DNA of 64,000 nt from Actinomycetota bacterium (GCA_018334075.1 JAGXSC010000021.1:1-64000), one strand, 5' to 3'; shown: positions 37,887 through 46,995, counted from the stretch's first letter. Numbers and translations are program-made. The notes: generated by a model from the sequence alone, not told the origin.

Positions 37887-39365
37887 TTAGCGCGTGCCCC
37901 GCATGGCGTGAGCGATCCGCGCGCGCGGGGCGTCGGAAACCGCGCCTGGGCCACCGTAGACGCGAACTTTGCCTATCTGCGCGCGCCTGACCCGAATCGC
38001 CGACTCTACGCGCTCGTCGATAGCGTGCGGCGGAGTGAGCACCAAAAGCGAGCCGAGGCGACCCTGGGCGATGCCGCCCGCGAGCGCATCGGGGAAGGTC
38101 GTGCCCGCCGCCACGCCAAGCCCGCTCCATCTCAAGCCGAGGGGCTCGCCATGCGCCGCGACGGCAAGCGAGGTAGCGTAGCGATCGGCCCCCGAAATGC
38201 GCGTGACTAGCGGCGCGACTGCGGCGACTTGCGTGGCCACGCTCGACGCAACGACCCCGGTCCCGCCGATAACGAAGACCTCGCTCAGCGGAAGGCCGCG
38301 CAGCACTTCAAGCGTGGCGGTATCTGCCGAGGAGGGGCGGGTCAACAGGATCGGGCGCTCCGTCGCATAGGCAATCGGCGAGACAGAGAGTGCATCCGGA
38401 AAGTCCTCTCCCGTGACAATGTATGCCGCGCTCGGCAAGCCCCTGCCGGCGCGCTGGCGCTCGCTTGCCGCCCTGCTGGCAATCTCGCTGGCTGTCTCGT
38501 AACGATCCACGCCGCCGATCCTCTCGACAGAGACGCCGCTGATGGTGGCAACCGCGTTCATCACATCTCGCGAGACCGCTCCTTCTTCGCCGAGCACAAT
38601 GACACGTGACGCGCCGAGGCGAACGATCTCGTTTCTGACGCCGACAGGCAGTGTATTTGCACGCGTCAGCAGTATCGGCGCGTCGAGTACGCCCGCTAGG
38701 GATGCGCCGCCTAAAGCATCGGGCCAGGTCTCCCCTGTGGCCAGAAGCACGTTTCGCGCAGATCCAGCCGCCGGAAATGCTGACCACGAAGCTCGAATGG
38801 CCGTCTCGTACCTGCAAAGACCCCACACCGGCTCTATCACATCGAGGAAATCATCGTCGACGCCAAGGTACCGAAATGGCGAATAACCGGTCTCATTCCA
38901 GAATGGGTACACGATATCTCTGGAGACCGCTCCCCTCTGCGAGTTGCTCTGCTCCAGCGAACGCCACCTGGTGCGCTCCGGATTGGCCCACCCCGCGAAT
39001 ATCGCGACATGCGAACCGGGCTTTAGCAGTATGTCACCCGGCTGTAGTTCGTCTTTTGTGATTGGGGCGCTGACTTGCGCGAGATCGCGCGTCGTGCGTC
39101 CAGGAGGCGGCAATACCCAAGCCATGGAGACAAAGCCTGAACAGTCCTGGCGATAACCCTCGAACCTGGAGGTCTGGCTGTAGGGAATCCCGAGATCGAC
39201 CCACCTTTGAGCGCGCAAGATAATTGTGTCGCGAGAGATGGCGCCTGCGTCTTGAGCGAACGCCAGCGCAAAAACCACCGTCACCACAACAAGCGTGATC
39301 GCGCGAATGAAGGTGCCTGGAATCGCCTGCAGGCAAAGGCTGATACGTGCTGGAATAGGCTCCAT
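37887..39365 (-). CDS. Secreted NlpC/P60-like peptidase with three cell-wall-binding repeats (CWB2)
   Basis: About 492 residues. Signal peptide 1-42 (hydrophobic TLVVVTVVFALAFA). An N-terminal NlpC/P60-like domain has C75 in DCSGFVSMAW and H119 in GSHVAIFAG, the catalytic pair of cell-wall endopeptidases. Three PF04122-type repeats follow (ATGETWPDALGGASLAG, VTGEDFPDALSVSPIAY, AAGTTFPDALAGGIAQG), each with the RISGADRYATS-type motif, which bind secondary cell-wall polymers in Gram-positive bacteria. AGGAG lies 5 bases before the ATG at 39365. Likely remodels peptidoglycan at the surface. Confidence 0.9.
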   Translation of the reverse strand: MEPIPARISLCLQAIPGTFIRAITLVVVTVVFALAFAQDAGAISRDTIILRAQRWVDLGIPYSQTSRFEGYRQDCSGFVSMAWVLPPPGRTTRDLAQVSAPITKDELQPGDILLKPGSHVAIFAGWANPERTRWRSLEQSNSQRGAVSRDIVYPFWNETGYSPFRYLGVDDDFLDVIEPVWGLCRYETAIRASWSAFPAAGSARNVLLATGETWPDALGGASLAGVLDAPILLTRANTLPVGVRNEIVRLGASRVIVLGEEGAVSRDVMNAVATISGVSVERIGGVDRYETASEIASRAASERQRAGRGLPSAAYIVTGEDFPDALSVSPIAYATERPILLTRPSSADTATLEVLRGLPLSEVFVIGGTGVVASSVATQVAAVAPLVTRISGADRYATSLAVAAHGEPLGLRWSGLGVAAGTTFPDALAGGIAQGRLGSLLVLTPPHAIDERVESAIRVRRAQIGKVRVYGGPGAVSDAPRARIAHAMRGTR

Positions 39366-39536
39366 CACATCTCCTGGTACGGCCACTGTTATGTATCGGC
39401 TAAAGTTGGCGTTGCGTGAAGCGCTGGTACGAATGTGTTGATTTTACCAGTTTCTCCGAAGGAAGCCACTGCGCTGCGCTGGTTCGAGGTGATACCATTG
39501 GCGTTAGCATGGCCAGCTCCCGAAAGGAGGCAGTAA

Positions 39537-40310
39537 ATGTCGACACCGTCACCGGGACAAAGAGCCCCTGAACTTGTGCTCCCGACACATCTCGGAAGCC
39601 AATTCGATCTTGCCGCCGAGCGGGGCAAAAACGTTGTTGTAGTGTTCTATCCGCTCGCGTGGACCCCTGTTTGAACCAGCCAGATTCCCTCGTATCAGGC
39701 GCAACTCGCCAGGTTCGAGGAGCTCAACACCCAGGTCCTGGGTGTAAGCGTCGATCACACACCAGCCCTCATAGCCTGGGCTGAGCACCTGGACGGCATC
39801 ACCTACCCTCTCGCATCCGATTTCTGGCCGCATGGCGCGGTTTCACGGAAGTGGGGAGTCTTCAGAGAGCCGGATGGACACTCTGAGCGCGCTATCTTTA
39901 TTGTCGATCGCGATGGCTTCATTAGGTATGTGGACGTTCATGACATCGATGACCAGCCCGACAATGAAGTGTTGTTCCGGCAGCTCGAGCTAGTTGAGCC
40001 GGATAGGTTGCCGACTCAGCGCGACGCCGAGCCATCACAAGAACCAAATTCCTCGGCAGGCACCGTCGGCGTGGTGATGTACTGCACGCCAGGCTGCTTC
40101 GACTGCATACAGGCTCGTAAGTGGCTCGCAAAGCACGCCATCGAATACGTGGAAGTCGATGTCTCCAGAGATATCGTCGCCCGCGATCGCGCTGCGGCTT
40201 ACAACGAGGGCCGCCTACACACTCCAACTTTCGAAGTCGGCGAACAGGTATGTGTCGACTTTCGCCCCGACAGGCTAAGACAACTGCTCCGGCTCGACCG
40301 CAGCTCGTAA
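39537..40310 (+). CDS. Selenocysteine-containing peroxiredoxin-glutaredoxin fusion (TGA read as Sec at residue 46)
   Basis: AAAGGAGG lies 6 bases before the ATG at 39537, and the frame is open to TAA at 40310 apart from one TGA at 39672-39674. Reading TGA as selenocysteine gives 257 residues: an AhpC/TSA peroxiredoxin (about 1-150) with FYPLAWTPV-U46-TSQ, U exactly at the peroxidatic Cys of the usual TPVCT motif, followed by a glutaredoxin domain (about 175-257) with CTPGCFDC (C183, C187, C190) and the cis-Pro in HTPTF. The peroxiredoxin part has no cysteine, so no resolving Cys; the fused CXXC pair would reduce the selenenic acid. Detoxifies hydroperoxides. A SECIS-like hairpin follows the TGA. 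Confidence 0.88.
39673..39716 (+). promoter_or_regulatory. Candidate bacterial SECIS hairpin
   Basis: Immediately after the in-frame TGA, GAACC (39673-39677) can pair with GGTTC (39712-39716), and inside, GGCG-CAACT-CGCC (39698-39710) forms a small apical hairpin starting 23 bases after the TGA, the distance range of bacterial SECIS elements. The loop does not start with the usual G, so this is a candidate only. Confidence 0.5.
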
Positions 40311-40311
40311 G

Positions 40312-40620
40312 TCAGGTTTTCTTCCGAGAACCGCCCGTCTTTTCATCCGCGCCGGGATGACGCAGCCGTGTCCTGCCCGAGCCGTACTTCAGGCCGGTAA
40401 GCCCGCCTCCGGTCAGCCCCACACCGGCAACAGCCAAATAGAGCACCCCTATCAACTGGCCGGTCAGCACCACAAACGAACCGGCCAAAACGATGCCTAT
40501 CCCCGTCAACCAAAAGACAAAGGACGCTCGAGCGCGAGTCCATTCGCCCACGGCCAGTCCCGCAAACATGCCTCCCACGGCTCCCGCCACGCCCGCTAAA
40601 GCCACAAGCAGCGTCTCCAT
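40312..40620 (-). CDS. Small integral membrane protein
   Basis: 102 residues with three hydrophobic stretches (about 3-22, 33-53 and 56-78), rich in Gly/Ala, and a basic C-terminal tail (about 80-102). No family recognised. It converges with the Sec peroxiredoxin gene (2 bases between stops) and follows the Fe-S flavoprotein gene by 7 bases, so it is probably co-transcribed with the latter. Function unknown. Confidence 0.6.
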   Translation of the reverse strand: METLLVALAGVAGAVGGMFAGLAVGEWTRARASFVFWLTGIGIVLAGSFVVLTGQLIGVLYLAVAGVGLTGGGLTGLKYGSGRTRLRHPGADEKTGGSRKKT

Positions 40621-40627
40621 TTAGCGG

Positions 40628-41212
40628 CTACCGGCCTTCCTGCTTCAACTTGCCGAGCAACCACGCCATATTCTCGCCAAGGCGGCGCATTGTCCTCACG
40701 CCTTCTTCATCCTGCAAGACATCGCCCGGTTGCCGCCCGACTCCGATGTTCCAGTAGCTCGAACCAACCATCATCATCTCGCCGATAAGGAAGAAGTGAG
40801 ACATTGTGTCTAGCGCATGGATGGCCCCCGCCCTTCTGACCGCAACGATCGCCGCTCCGGGCTTTCGAGCGAAAGTACTACCGTTGGCCCTGGACACATA
40901 CCCGACCCGATCGATCACCGCTTTCATGTCGCTACTCACATCGGCAAAATAAACAGGAGAAGCCAGGATGATGCCGTCGGCTTCTTTGAGCTCCTCGATG
41001 ATGACATTGACGAAATCATCTCGGCCATGACACTGGCCATCTGCCCTCTTATAGCAGGCCGAGCACGCGGTGCACCCCAAAACCACCTTCCCGGCGGTCT
41101 GCATCTGGACGCACTCGATACCCGCCTCCTCGAGTGGCTCGAACACCATATTCACGAGTGAAGCGGTATTGCCGCCTACTCTCGGCGACCCGTTTATGGC
41201 AACGACTTTCAT
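40628..41212 (-). CDS. Iron-sulfur flavoprotein (Isf family, flavodoxin fold)
   Basis: 194 residues. N-terminal flavodoxin-like FMN-binding loop (INGSPRVGGNTASL), the compact Cys motif C47-X2-C50-X2-C53-X7-C61 characteristic of Isf [4Fe-4S] flavoproteins, and SPVYFADVSSDMKAVIDRVG for FMN contact. Isf proteins of anaerobes reduce O2, peroxide or quinone-like acceptors with electrons from ferredoxin. Cytoplasmic. Proximity to the Sec peroxiredoxin (on the other strand) hints at oxidative-stress protection. Confidence 0.88.
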   Translation of the reverse strand: MKVVAINGSPRVGGNTASLVNMVFEPLEEAGIECVQMQTAGKVVLGCTACSACYKRADGQCHGRDDFVNVIIEELKEADGIILASPVYFADVSSDMKAVIDRVGYVSRANGSTFARKPGAAIVAVRRAGAIHALDTMSHFFLIGEMMMVGSSYWNIGVGRQPGDVLQDEEGVRTMRRLGENMAWLLGKLKQEGR

Positions 41213-41370
41213 CTTCGCTTACTCCTGACCTCGATGGACGAACCGTCCTTTAAAGATTACTCCAGCCTTTCGTCTCGTGCACGCTTCAGCTCTCCGGCAT
41301 GCCTGCCGATAGATTCGATACAAGCATGATCACATGCAACACGAGTCAAGCACGCCCGGAGGATGATACG

Positions 41371-41943
41371 GTGATCAAGACATCGCGCGGTCTTGCACTG
41401 ATACGCGATTACTATAACGATGAAACATGCTACATGTTTATGATCGTGCTTAATTCAACCTCGGCGCTGGAAGCCAACATCGCTCTCGAACTTCTGCTGA
41501 AGTCGGTTCCCGATCGCGCCTTGATATGTGCCGTGAACATGCGCGAGCTGTTCAAGTCGCTGCCCGCGCCCCCGTTTGTCATGGCTGTCGACGAGGATAC
41601 CCTGACACGGGTAGCGGGTCTCGAGAAGAACATGGCGGCACTGGAAAAGAGCATAGAAGACGAATACTCCGTAGTAGTGACCACCGCCGGCAACCTGGTG
41701 CTCGACCTGATCGTTCGGGATGGCGACGTCAAGCATTTCTGGACACCGACCCCGATTACCACCGATTTCATGAACCCCGATCTCATTGAGGCGGTTCTGT
41801 TCAGCGATTATCTTCTCGAATCGATAGTCGACCTTTTCGTAGCGATGGGCGTACCTGTGCATCCTAACTTCTTCATGTCGCTTGAAGATTGGTGCCTTGA
41901 AAACGCGACCGAGGCGATGCGGGACTTGCAAGAGCTATTCTGA
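41371..41943 (+). CDS. Hypothetical protein
   Basis: About 190 residues. The open frame starts at 41299, but GGAGG lies 8 bases before a GTG at 41371, which I take as start. No signal peptide or membrane helix; mixed alpha/beta composition, acidic, with LEANIALELLLKSVPDRALI and a middle VVTTAGNLVLDLIVRDG segment. No motif recognised. It is convergent with the pncA remnant (7 bases between the ends) and stands alone. Possibly a regulatory or sensor-type domain; not assigned. Confidence 0.65.
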   Translation: MIKTSRGLALIRDYYNDETCYMFMIVLNSTSALEANIALELLLKSVPDRALICAVNMRELFKSLPAPPFVMAVDEDTLTRVAGLEKNMAALEKSIEDEYSVVVTTAGNLVLDLIVRDGDVKHFWTPTPITTDFMNPDLIEAVLFSDYLLESIVDLFVAMGVPVHPNFFMSLEDWCLENATEAMRDLQELF

Positions 41944-41950
41944 TGCACGC

Positions 41951-42575
41951 TCATGCACCGACCACATCGGCAATGGCAATGACGTGGCAGCCCGCCTGCT
42001 TCATGCGCGTCCACGCATCACTTTCATCATTGGGAGCCAAACCAACGGCTCGGCACCCGTCTTTGACAACCACGACCTGAAAGCCAAGTCTCTTGGCATC
42101 GAGCGCTGTAAACAACACACAGTAATCGGTAGCAACTCCGGCGAGCAGCAGTCTCGAGACACGATGCCGCTTCAGCAGAACCTCCAGCCCTGTCGAGTGG
42201 CGCCGGTCGTTGTCGAAAAACCCGCTATAGCTATCGATCCTGGGATCGGCTCCCTTGCGGACGACATGGTGAATGCCGGAGATGTCCAGTCCCGAGTGAA
42301 ACGACGCGCCGGCGCTCTGCTGAACACAGTGATCCGGCCAGAGCGTCTGCTGGACGCCATCGATCTCCACTACATCCCCAGGCGCCTTTCCGCTATGAGA
42401 AGAAGCGAAGCTCAGATGCCCGGGGGGGGTGCCAGTCCTGTGTCGCTATAACCATGTTTCCGAACCGCTGAATAAGCGCGTTTGCCACCGGCACCACTTC
42501 ATCGGCACGCGGAACAGCAAGAGCGCCAGAGCTCATAAAGTCGTTTTGGATGTCCACCAACACAAGTGCGTCCAT
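41951..42575 (-). pseudogene. pncA: Nicotinamidase with a one-base frameshift in a C8 tract
   Basis: Two open frames (ATG at 42575 to a stop near 42393, and a second frame ending at 41951) together encode a complete isochorismatase-fold nicotinamidase: VDIQNDF at the N-terminus, ATQDWHPP, LWPDHCVQ, K in VRKGADPR, and the nucleophile Cys in GVATDYCVLF. The break falls in a run of eight C (plus-strand G8 at 42422-42429); removing one C restores HPPGHLSFASSH and a 207-residue protein. This may be a sequencing error, a slipped-strand phase-variable site or a true lesion. It would convert nicotinamide to nicotinate for the adjacent pncB. Confidence 0.8.
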
Positions 42576-42634
42576 CGGCGATACCTCCTGTTACAGATAT
42601 TCCCAGCCGCCCGCAAAAAGCCGAGCAAGCAGTT

Positions 42635-44110
42635 TCATCTCTTTTGGTCCGGGTCGCTCCTGTGCAGCATAATAAGATCTTTTCTCCGCTCGTATAATGA
42701 GCTCTCCAGTCCCACTGGATATCCTTGCGGGTTCAAGAAGCGCTTGATAGCAGGGTCCAGCGCGTCGACCTCCGATATAGCCCGGCTCCTGATGCTCTCA
42801 AGCGGCTCTTGCGGCTCTGTTCTCCCGCCCCCACGCAGGACAGGGCGGAGGATGTCAGTGTACCCTTGCTTCGCGTCGAAACACTTGCGCCTCGTAACAT
42901 CTAGAGGGTCGATCATGCACGCCTCGGCAGAAGGCGGCGCGTGGAGGTCATACACCATGTCGCCGGCGATTCCATCTTCCGAAAAATAACGCCGTACACC
43001 AAGGATGCCAGGGATGGTGACCTTCGCCGTCTGCTCCGATATCTTGATGCGCGGCACCCACTCGCCACCCCTGCGCCTGACCGCCGAAAGCTTGTATACG
43101 CCGCTTATCGCGGGCTGATCGAATGCGGTCACGAGCTTGGTGCCCACGCCCCAAATATCGACAGCCGCGCCTTGATTTTTCAAGCTGGTGATCACATGTT
43201 CGTCCAGCTCATTGCTGGCAACGATCTTCGCCGAGGGGAAACCGCCTTCATCCAGAATCTTCCTTGCCTCCACGGAAAGATACGCCAAATCTCCGGAGTC
43301 TATACGGATACCCGCCATCTCTTGACCGCGTAGCCGCATGCGTTTGGCGACATCGACGGCCCTTCGAACTCCTCGCAAGGTGTCATAGGTGTCAACCAGG
43401 AATGTGCAGTTGCCTGGCATGGTCCGCGCGAACGCCTCGAAAGCCTCCTCCTCTTCGTCGAAGGCGACAACCCAACTGTGAGCATGAGTTCCTGCAGCAG
43501 GTATGCCGAAAAATCTCGATGCAAGTGTGTTGGAGGTAGCTACGCACCCTCCGACGTACGCTGCCCGGCTCGCCGAAAGCGCACCGTCAGGTCCCTGGGC
43601 TCGGCGAAGTCCGAACTCCACGACCGGGTCTTTTCCGGCGGCAAGACAGACCCTTGATGCCTTGGTCGCGACAAGCGACTGGAAGTTGAGTGTGTTTAGA
43701 GTCGCGCTTTCAACCAGCTGGCAATCGGCGATGGGGCCGGTCACTTTGAGAACCGGCTCTCCCGGAAATACAACGGTGCCTTCGGCAACAGCGTCCACGT
43801 CGCCTTTGAATCTAAATTCCCGAAAGCGCTTCAGGCAGCCCGCATCGAATAGCGGTGCGCCATCTGAACCTGTCATTCCGGCGAGATGTTCGATGTCAGA
43901 GTCGCTGAACCTGAGTCTTTCCAGGTGATCGAGAACCTGCTCCAAGCCGCAAAAGAGCGTAAACCCGCCGCCAAACGGATTTTCCCTGAAAGAAACGTAA
44001 AACGAGGCCTCCATCTCACTTGCCGAGGTAAGCCAATACCCCTGAGCCATGCTCAGCTGGTACATGTCTGCGAGAAGTCCGGAGTGGCCGCCTGCCGCAC
44101 TGTGCATCAC
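42635..44110 (-). CDS. pncB: Nicotinate phosphoribosyltransferase
   Basis: 491 residues. LLADMYQLSMAQGYW at the N-terminus, HSWVVAFDEE, and IRIDSGDLAYLSVEAR with the PRPP/phosphate-binding core, ending in KISEQTAKVTIPG; all typical of the bacterial type 2 PncB family. Makes nicotinate mononucleotide from nicotinate and PRPP in NAD salvage. The pncA remnant lies about 60 bases downstream on the same strand, giving a two-gene salvage unit. Confidence 0.94.
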   Translation of the reverse strand: MMHSAAGGHSGLLADMYQLSMAQGYWLTSASEMEASFYVSFRENPFGGGFTLFCGLEQVLDHLERLRFSDSDIEHLAGMTGSDGAPLFDAGCLKRFREFRFKGDVDAVAEGTVVFPGEPVLKVTGPIADCQLVESATLNTLNFQSLVATKASRVCLAAGKDPVVEFGLRRAQGPDGALSASRAAYVGGCVATSNTLASRFFGIPAAGTHAHSWVVAFDEEEEAFEAFARTMPGNCTFLVDTYDTLRGVRRAVDVAKRMRLRGQEMAGIRIDSGDLAYLSVEARKILDEGGFPSAKIVASNELDEHVITSLKNQGAAVDIWGVGTKLVTAFDQPAISGVYKLSAVRRRGGEWVPRIKISEQTAKVTIPGILGVRRYFSEDGIAGDMVYDLHAPPSAEACMIDPLDVTRRKCFDAKQGYTDILRPVLRGGGRTEPQEPLESIRSRAISEVDALDPAIKRFLNPQGYPVGLESSLYERRKDLIMLHRSDPDQKR

Positions 44111-44248
44111 TTGGGTCTCCTCAGCTCTAAACGCCGCTAATCAGATTAATGAGAATCTTATTCGATATTGGCTGCGATTTGGGCCAATTAGGGGTATAGT
44201 TTCAACGGTTCTTCTTTCAAAATTTGTGCACCGACGGATCGGGGGAAC

Positions 44249-44449
44249 ATGAATCGATTGAACGCTTCCGAACAAAGCGCCATCTCCAATGCCGGGACAA
44301 CAGACTCGGCTGCTGGTAACAGAGCACGCAACGGAGATAGGGCAGTGGATGTGGTAACCGCCCACTATGCCGCCGAGGAGCACAGATTCAGGCAGGAGAG
44401 ATTCGCGCAAGCATTGAGGAGAGCGTCCTCGACCAAAGGAAGCTCGTGA
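44249..44449 (+). CDS. Small hypothetical protein upstream of DUF255 gene
   Basis: 66 residues, hydrophilic, rich in Ala, Arg and Ser, no recognised motif. A GGGGG stretch lies 3 bases before the ATG, and its TGA overlaps the GTG start of the next gene by four bases, which argues for coupled translation. Composition is compatible with coding but there is no family support; it could be a leader for the downstream gene. Confidence 0.4.
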   Translation: MNRLNASEQSAISNAGTTDSAAGNRARNGDRAVDVVTAHYAAEEHRFRQERFAQALRRASSTKGSS

Positions 44450-45972
44450 CCGAGGAGTCAGAGCAACCGACTCAAAACCGACTTGCCGAGCAACGATCAG
44501 CTCATCTAGCTGCACACTCGACAGACCTGGTCAACTGGCGCCCGTGGGATAGCCGGGCCTTCAAGCGGGCTGCCAAACTGGGTCGGCCGATCTTTCTATC
44601 GATAGGCCATCAGGCCTGTCATATGTGCCGCGCTATGCAGGTTGATTCTTTCAACGACTCGAGCTTTGCCGGGTTTGTCAATCGCCAGTTCGTGTGCGTA
44701 AAGGTCGATCGGGATCTAAGGCCTGACATCGACTCCTTCTATCAGACGTACGCGGGGGCAAGTACGGGAATCGGCGGGTGGCCGCTAAACGTTTTCCTCC
44801 TGCCTGACGCGCTACCCTTTCTTAGCTGGGCTTACCTGCCAAGAATCGCATCGGAGTCAAGCGGGCCAAGCGCAATTGACGCGGCCGCTTCAGCTATGGA
44901 GTCCTGGATACTTAGGCGAGAGGATGCCGAGGCAGCCGGAGCAGACGCATTGGCGTTGATGCAAAACATATACTCGGTGGACGCAAGTGAGCTTACGGTA
45001 CGCGACGCCGAAGAAGCGGCTGACAGGATTCGCGGGATGCTCGATCTTTCCTTCGGCGGGCTTGGGGAAGGCCCGAAGTATCCTCAGCCTACGGTGGTAG
45101 ACTTCCTACTCGCCTCGCACCAATCCACGAAAAAGTCTTGGCAGTTAGAGGCCGCTTCCCGTTGGGTTCAGTCGATACTCGACGGCGGACTATTTGATCG
45201 CGAGGCCGGGGGAATCTTCCGCTACACCGAAGACAGGGAGTGGCGCAAGCCATCTTCGGAGAAAGCCCTCGGCGATCAGGGGGCGTTCCTGTCTACGTTG
45301 GCCACGCTCCACAAAATCGACAGCGACGACAGTTACCGGCTTGCGGCACAAGCGATCTTCGAGTTCCTGGGGCGTGATCTTTCGCACCCCGAGGGTGGAT
45401 ACTGCTCTGCGGCGGGCAACGTCATCACCTCATACAACGCAATCGCCTCCCGAGGACTGGTAGAGGCAGGCGTCGCATTCGGCGACGACGCTATGGTGAA
45501 ATCGGGCCTGGACACGCTTGAGTGGATACTCTCGACTTGCCTCAAAGGCAACGAGCTCGTGCGCCAGCCTGACGATCGTAGTGTTGCGTCATTGCGCTTC
45601 CTCGAGGATTATGCCGCCACAACAGCCGCCTGCTTGAGCGCGTTTGAGCACACCCGGCAAGAACCGCTGTACGCTGCGGCGAGGCGGCTTCAGGCTAAAA
45701 CTGTCAGGCTTTTCGCCGGCGACTCAGGCTTTGTGGCTGTCTCCGGGAATCATCTCTTGCCCATGGCGCCGATGGAAACAGCAGACACGTCTTACCCCGC
45801 AGCGCCTTCGCTGCTGGCGGAAAACGCTATCCGGCTCAGCAAGCTCTCTGCCGACACTCCTGAAGAGCCGCTGGTTTCACAAGCGCTCGCGCAGTTCGCG
45901 AGGACGATCCTCTATGCGCCGCATCTTGCGGGACACGCGCTTCGAGTGCTCAGGATGCGCAGCGACTCCTAG
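44446..45972 (+). CDS. DUF255 thioredoxin-domain protein (YyaL/SPATA20 family, short form)
   Basis: 508 residues from a GTG. N-terminal thioredoxin-like DUF255 domain (NRLAEQRSAHL, WRPWDSRAFKRA, PIFLSIGHQACHMC with C58-X2-C61, GIGGWPLNVFLLPD), followed by an (alpha/alpha)-toroid region resembling N-acylglucosamine 2-epimerases (LGEGPKYPQPTVVDFLL, DQGAFLSTLATLH). Family members are usually around 650-700 residues; this one lacks much of the C-terminal part, and the usual WCH redox pair is HMC. Cytoplasmic; function in the family is unsettled. Confidence 0.85.
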   Translation: MTEESEQPTQNRLAEQRSAHLAAHSTDLVNWRPWDSRAFKRAAKLGRPIFLSIGHQACHMCRAMQVDSFNDSSFAGFVNRQFVCVKVDRDLRPDIDSFYQTYAGASTGIGGWPLNVFLLPDALPFLSWAYLPRIASESSGPSAIDAAASAMESWILRREDAEAAGADALALMQNIYSVDASELTVRDAEEAADRIRGMLDLSFGGLGEGPKYPQPTVVDFLLASHQSTKKSWQLEAASRWVQSILDGGLFDREAGGIFRYTEDREWRKPSSEKALGDQGAFLSTLATLHKIDSDDSYRLAAQAIFEFLGRDLSHPEGGYCSAAGNVITSYNAIASRGLVEAGVAFGDDAMVKSGLDTLEWILSTCLKGNELVRQPDDRSVASLRFLEDYAATTAACLSAFEHTRQEPLYAAARRLQAKTVRLFAGDSGFVAVSGNHLLPMAPMETADTSYPAAPSLLAENAIRLSKLSADTPEEPLVSQALAQFARTILYAPHLAGHALRVLRMRSDS

Positions 45973-46027
45973 GGGCAGTGAGCCAGAGCGTACCGCCGGC
46001 GCAACGCGGCAAATCCCTGCTCGCGAT

Positions 46028-46885
46028 TCAGTCAGCGGGCAGAACCGCAACACCCCATGCGGTTCCGGTATGAGCAGCTATAACGGAGCCTACTTCGTAA
46101 ACGGCGACCTCACTGCCCTCGAATCGCTTCGCGATATCGTCCCGCAGGCGCTCGGCACGCTCAGCGGACAGGGCGTGAAGGACATAGAATTTCCCCGTAC
46201 GGGCACTGCCCATCTGGTTTGCCACCCACTCGATAGTATGCTCGAGAGCGGCTTTTTCACCCCGGGTGCGGGCCACAGGCTGAAAAGCGCCTTCCGGATC
46301 GACCGTGATTGTCACCTTGAGGTTGAGCATGGAACCGAGAAAGGCCGAAACTTTGCCGATACGACCGCCTTTTACCAGATTATCAAGTGAATCAAATCCG
46401 ACGATCATCTTGACCCGATCCCGAATACCCTCAAGCCTTTCGATCGTCGCCTGAGGGCTCAACCCCTCCTTGGCGGCGGCCACAGCATCGTGCACCATGA
46501 ATGCCAGCCCCCCAGAAAGGTTGCGGGAGTCGAAAACGTGTGCACGCCCGTTAAAGCTCTCGGCGGCCTGGCGTGCCGAGTCCAGCGTCCCGGACAGCTT
46601 GCTCGAGATGTGAATCGACACGACCTCGTCTACCGTCTGCAACAGCCGCTCGTAAGCCTCTTTGAAAGCGCCTACCGATGGCTGTGATGTCGTCGGCAGA
46701 GCAGGCGAAGCCGCCATGCGAGCGAAGAACTCCTCCTGGGATAGCGTTCCGTCGAGCATGGACTCATCGCCAAAATTCACGTAGAGGGGAACCACCGTGA
46801 TATTCCGCTCCTCATAGACGTGTCGCGGGATATCGGCGGTACTGTCAGTCACCACTGCAAACGACTTTGCGCTTTCGCTTCCCAT
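46028..46885 (-). CDS. DegV family fatty-acid-binding protein
   Basis: 285 residues. VVTDSTADIP at the N-terminus, the TTSQPSVGAF lid, SKLSGTLDSAR, and DSRNLSGGLAFMVHDAV of the DegV fold. Such proteins (FakB in Firmicutes) bind a fatty acid and present it to the FakA kinase; no fakA is in the window. Stands as a single gene, convergent with the DUF255 gene (55 bases between stops). Confidence 0.93.
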   Translation of the reverse strand: MGSESAKSFAVVTDSTADIPRHVYEERNITVVPLYVNFGDESMLDGTLSQEEFFARMAASPALPTTSQPSVGAFKEAYERLLQTVDEVVSIHISSKLSGTLDSARQAAESFNGRAHVFDSRNLSGGLAFMVHDAVAAAKEGLSPQATIERLEGIRDRVKMIVGFDSLDNLVKGGRIGKVSAFLGSMLNLKVTITVDPEGAFQPVARTRGEKAALEHTIEWVANQMGSARTGKFYVLHALSAERAERLRDDIAKRFEGSEVAVYEVGSVIAAHTGTAWGVAVLPAD

Positions 46886-46995
46886 GATGCTCGCTCCTTA
46901 TTACGGTTTTTCAAGCTATTGAGCACACAATATACCCGACAAGCTCCCGAATGGGTACTCGCAGTCTTACAGATGCGTTCTTACCGGTCGGAGCG

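Noticed and set aside
39537-39674. Reading the peroxiredoxin half as a pseudogene with a stop codon
   Set aside because: The stop is exactly at the catalytic position, the rest of both domains is intact, and the ribosome site is strong; selenocysteine explains all of this better.
41951-42575. pncA break as a recoded selenocysteine
   Set aside because: The first frame ends in TAG, and the two halves are in different frames; a single-base indel in the C8 run explains it.
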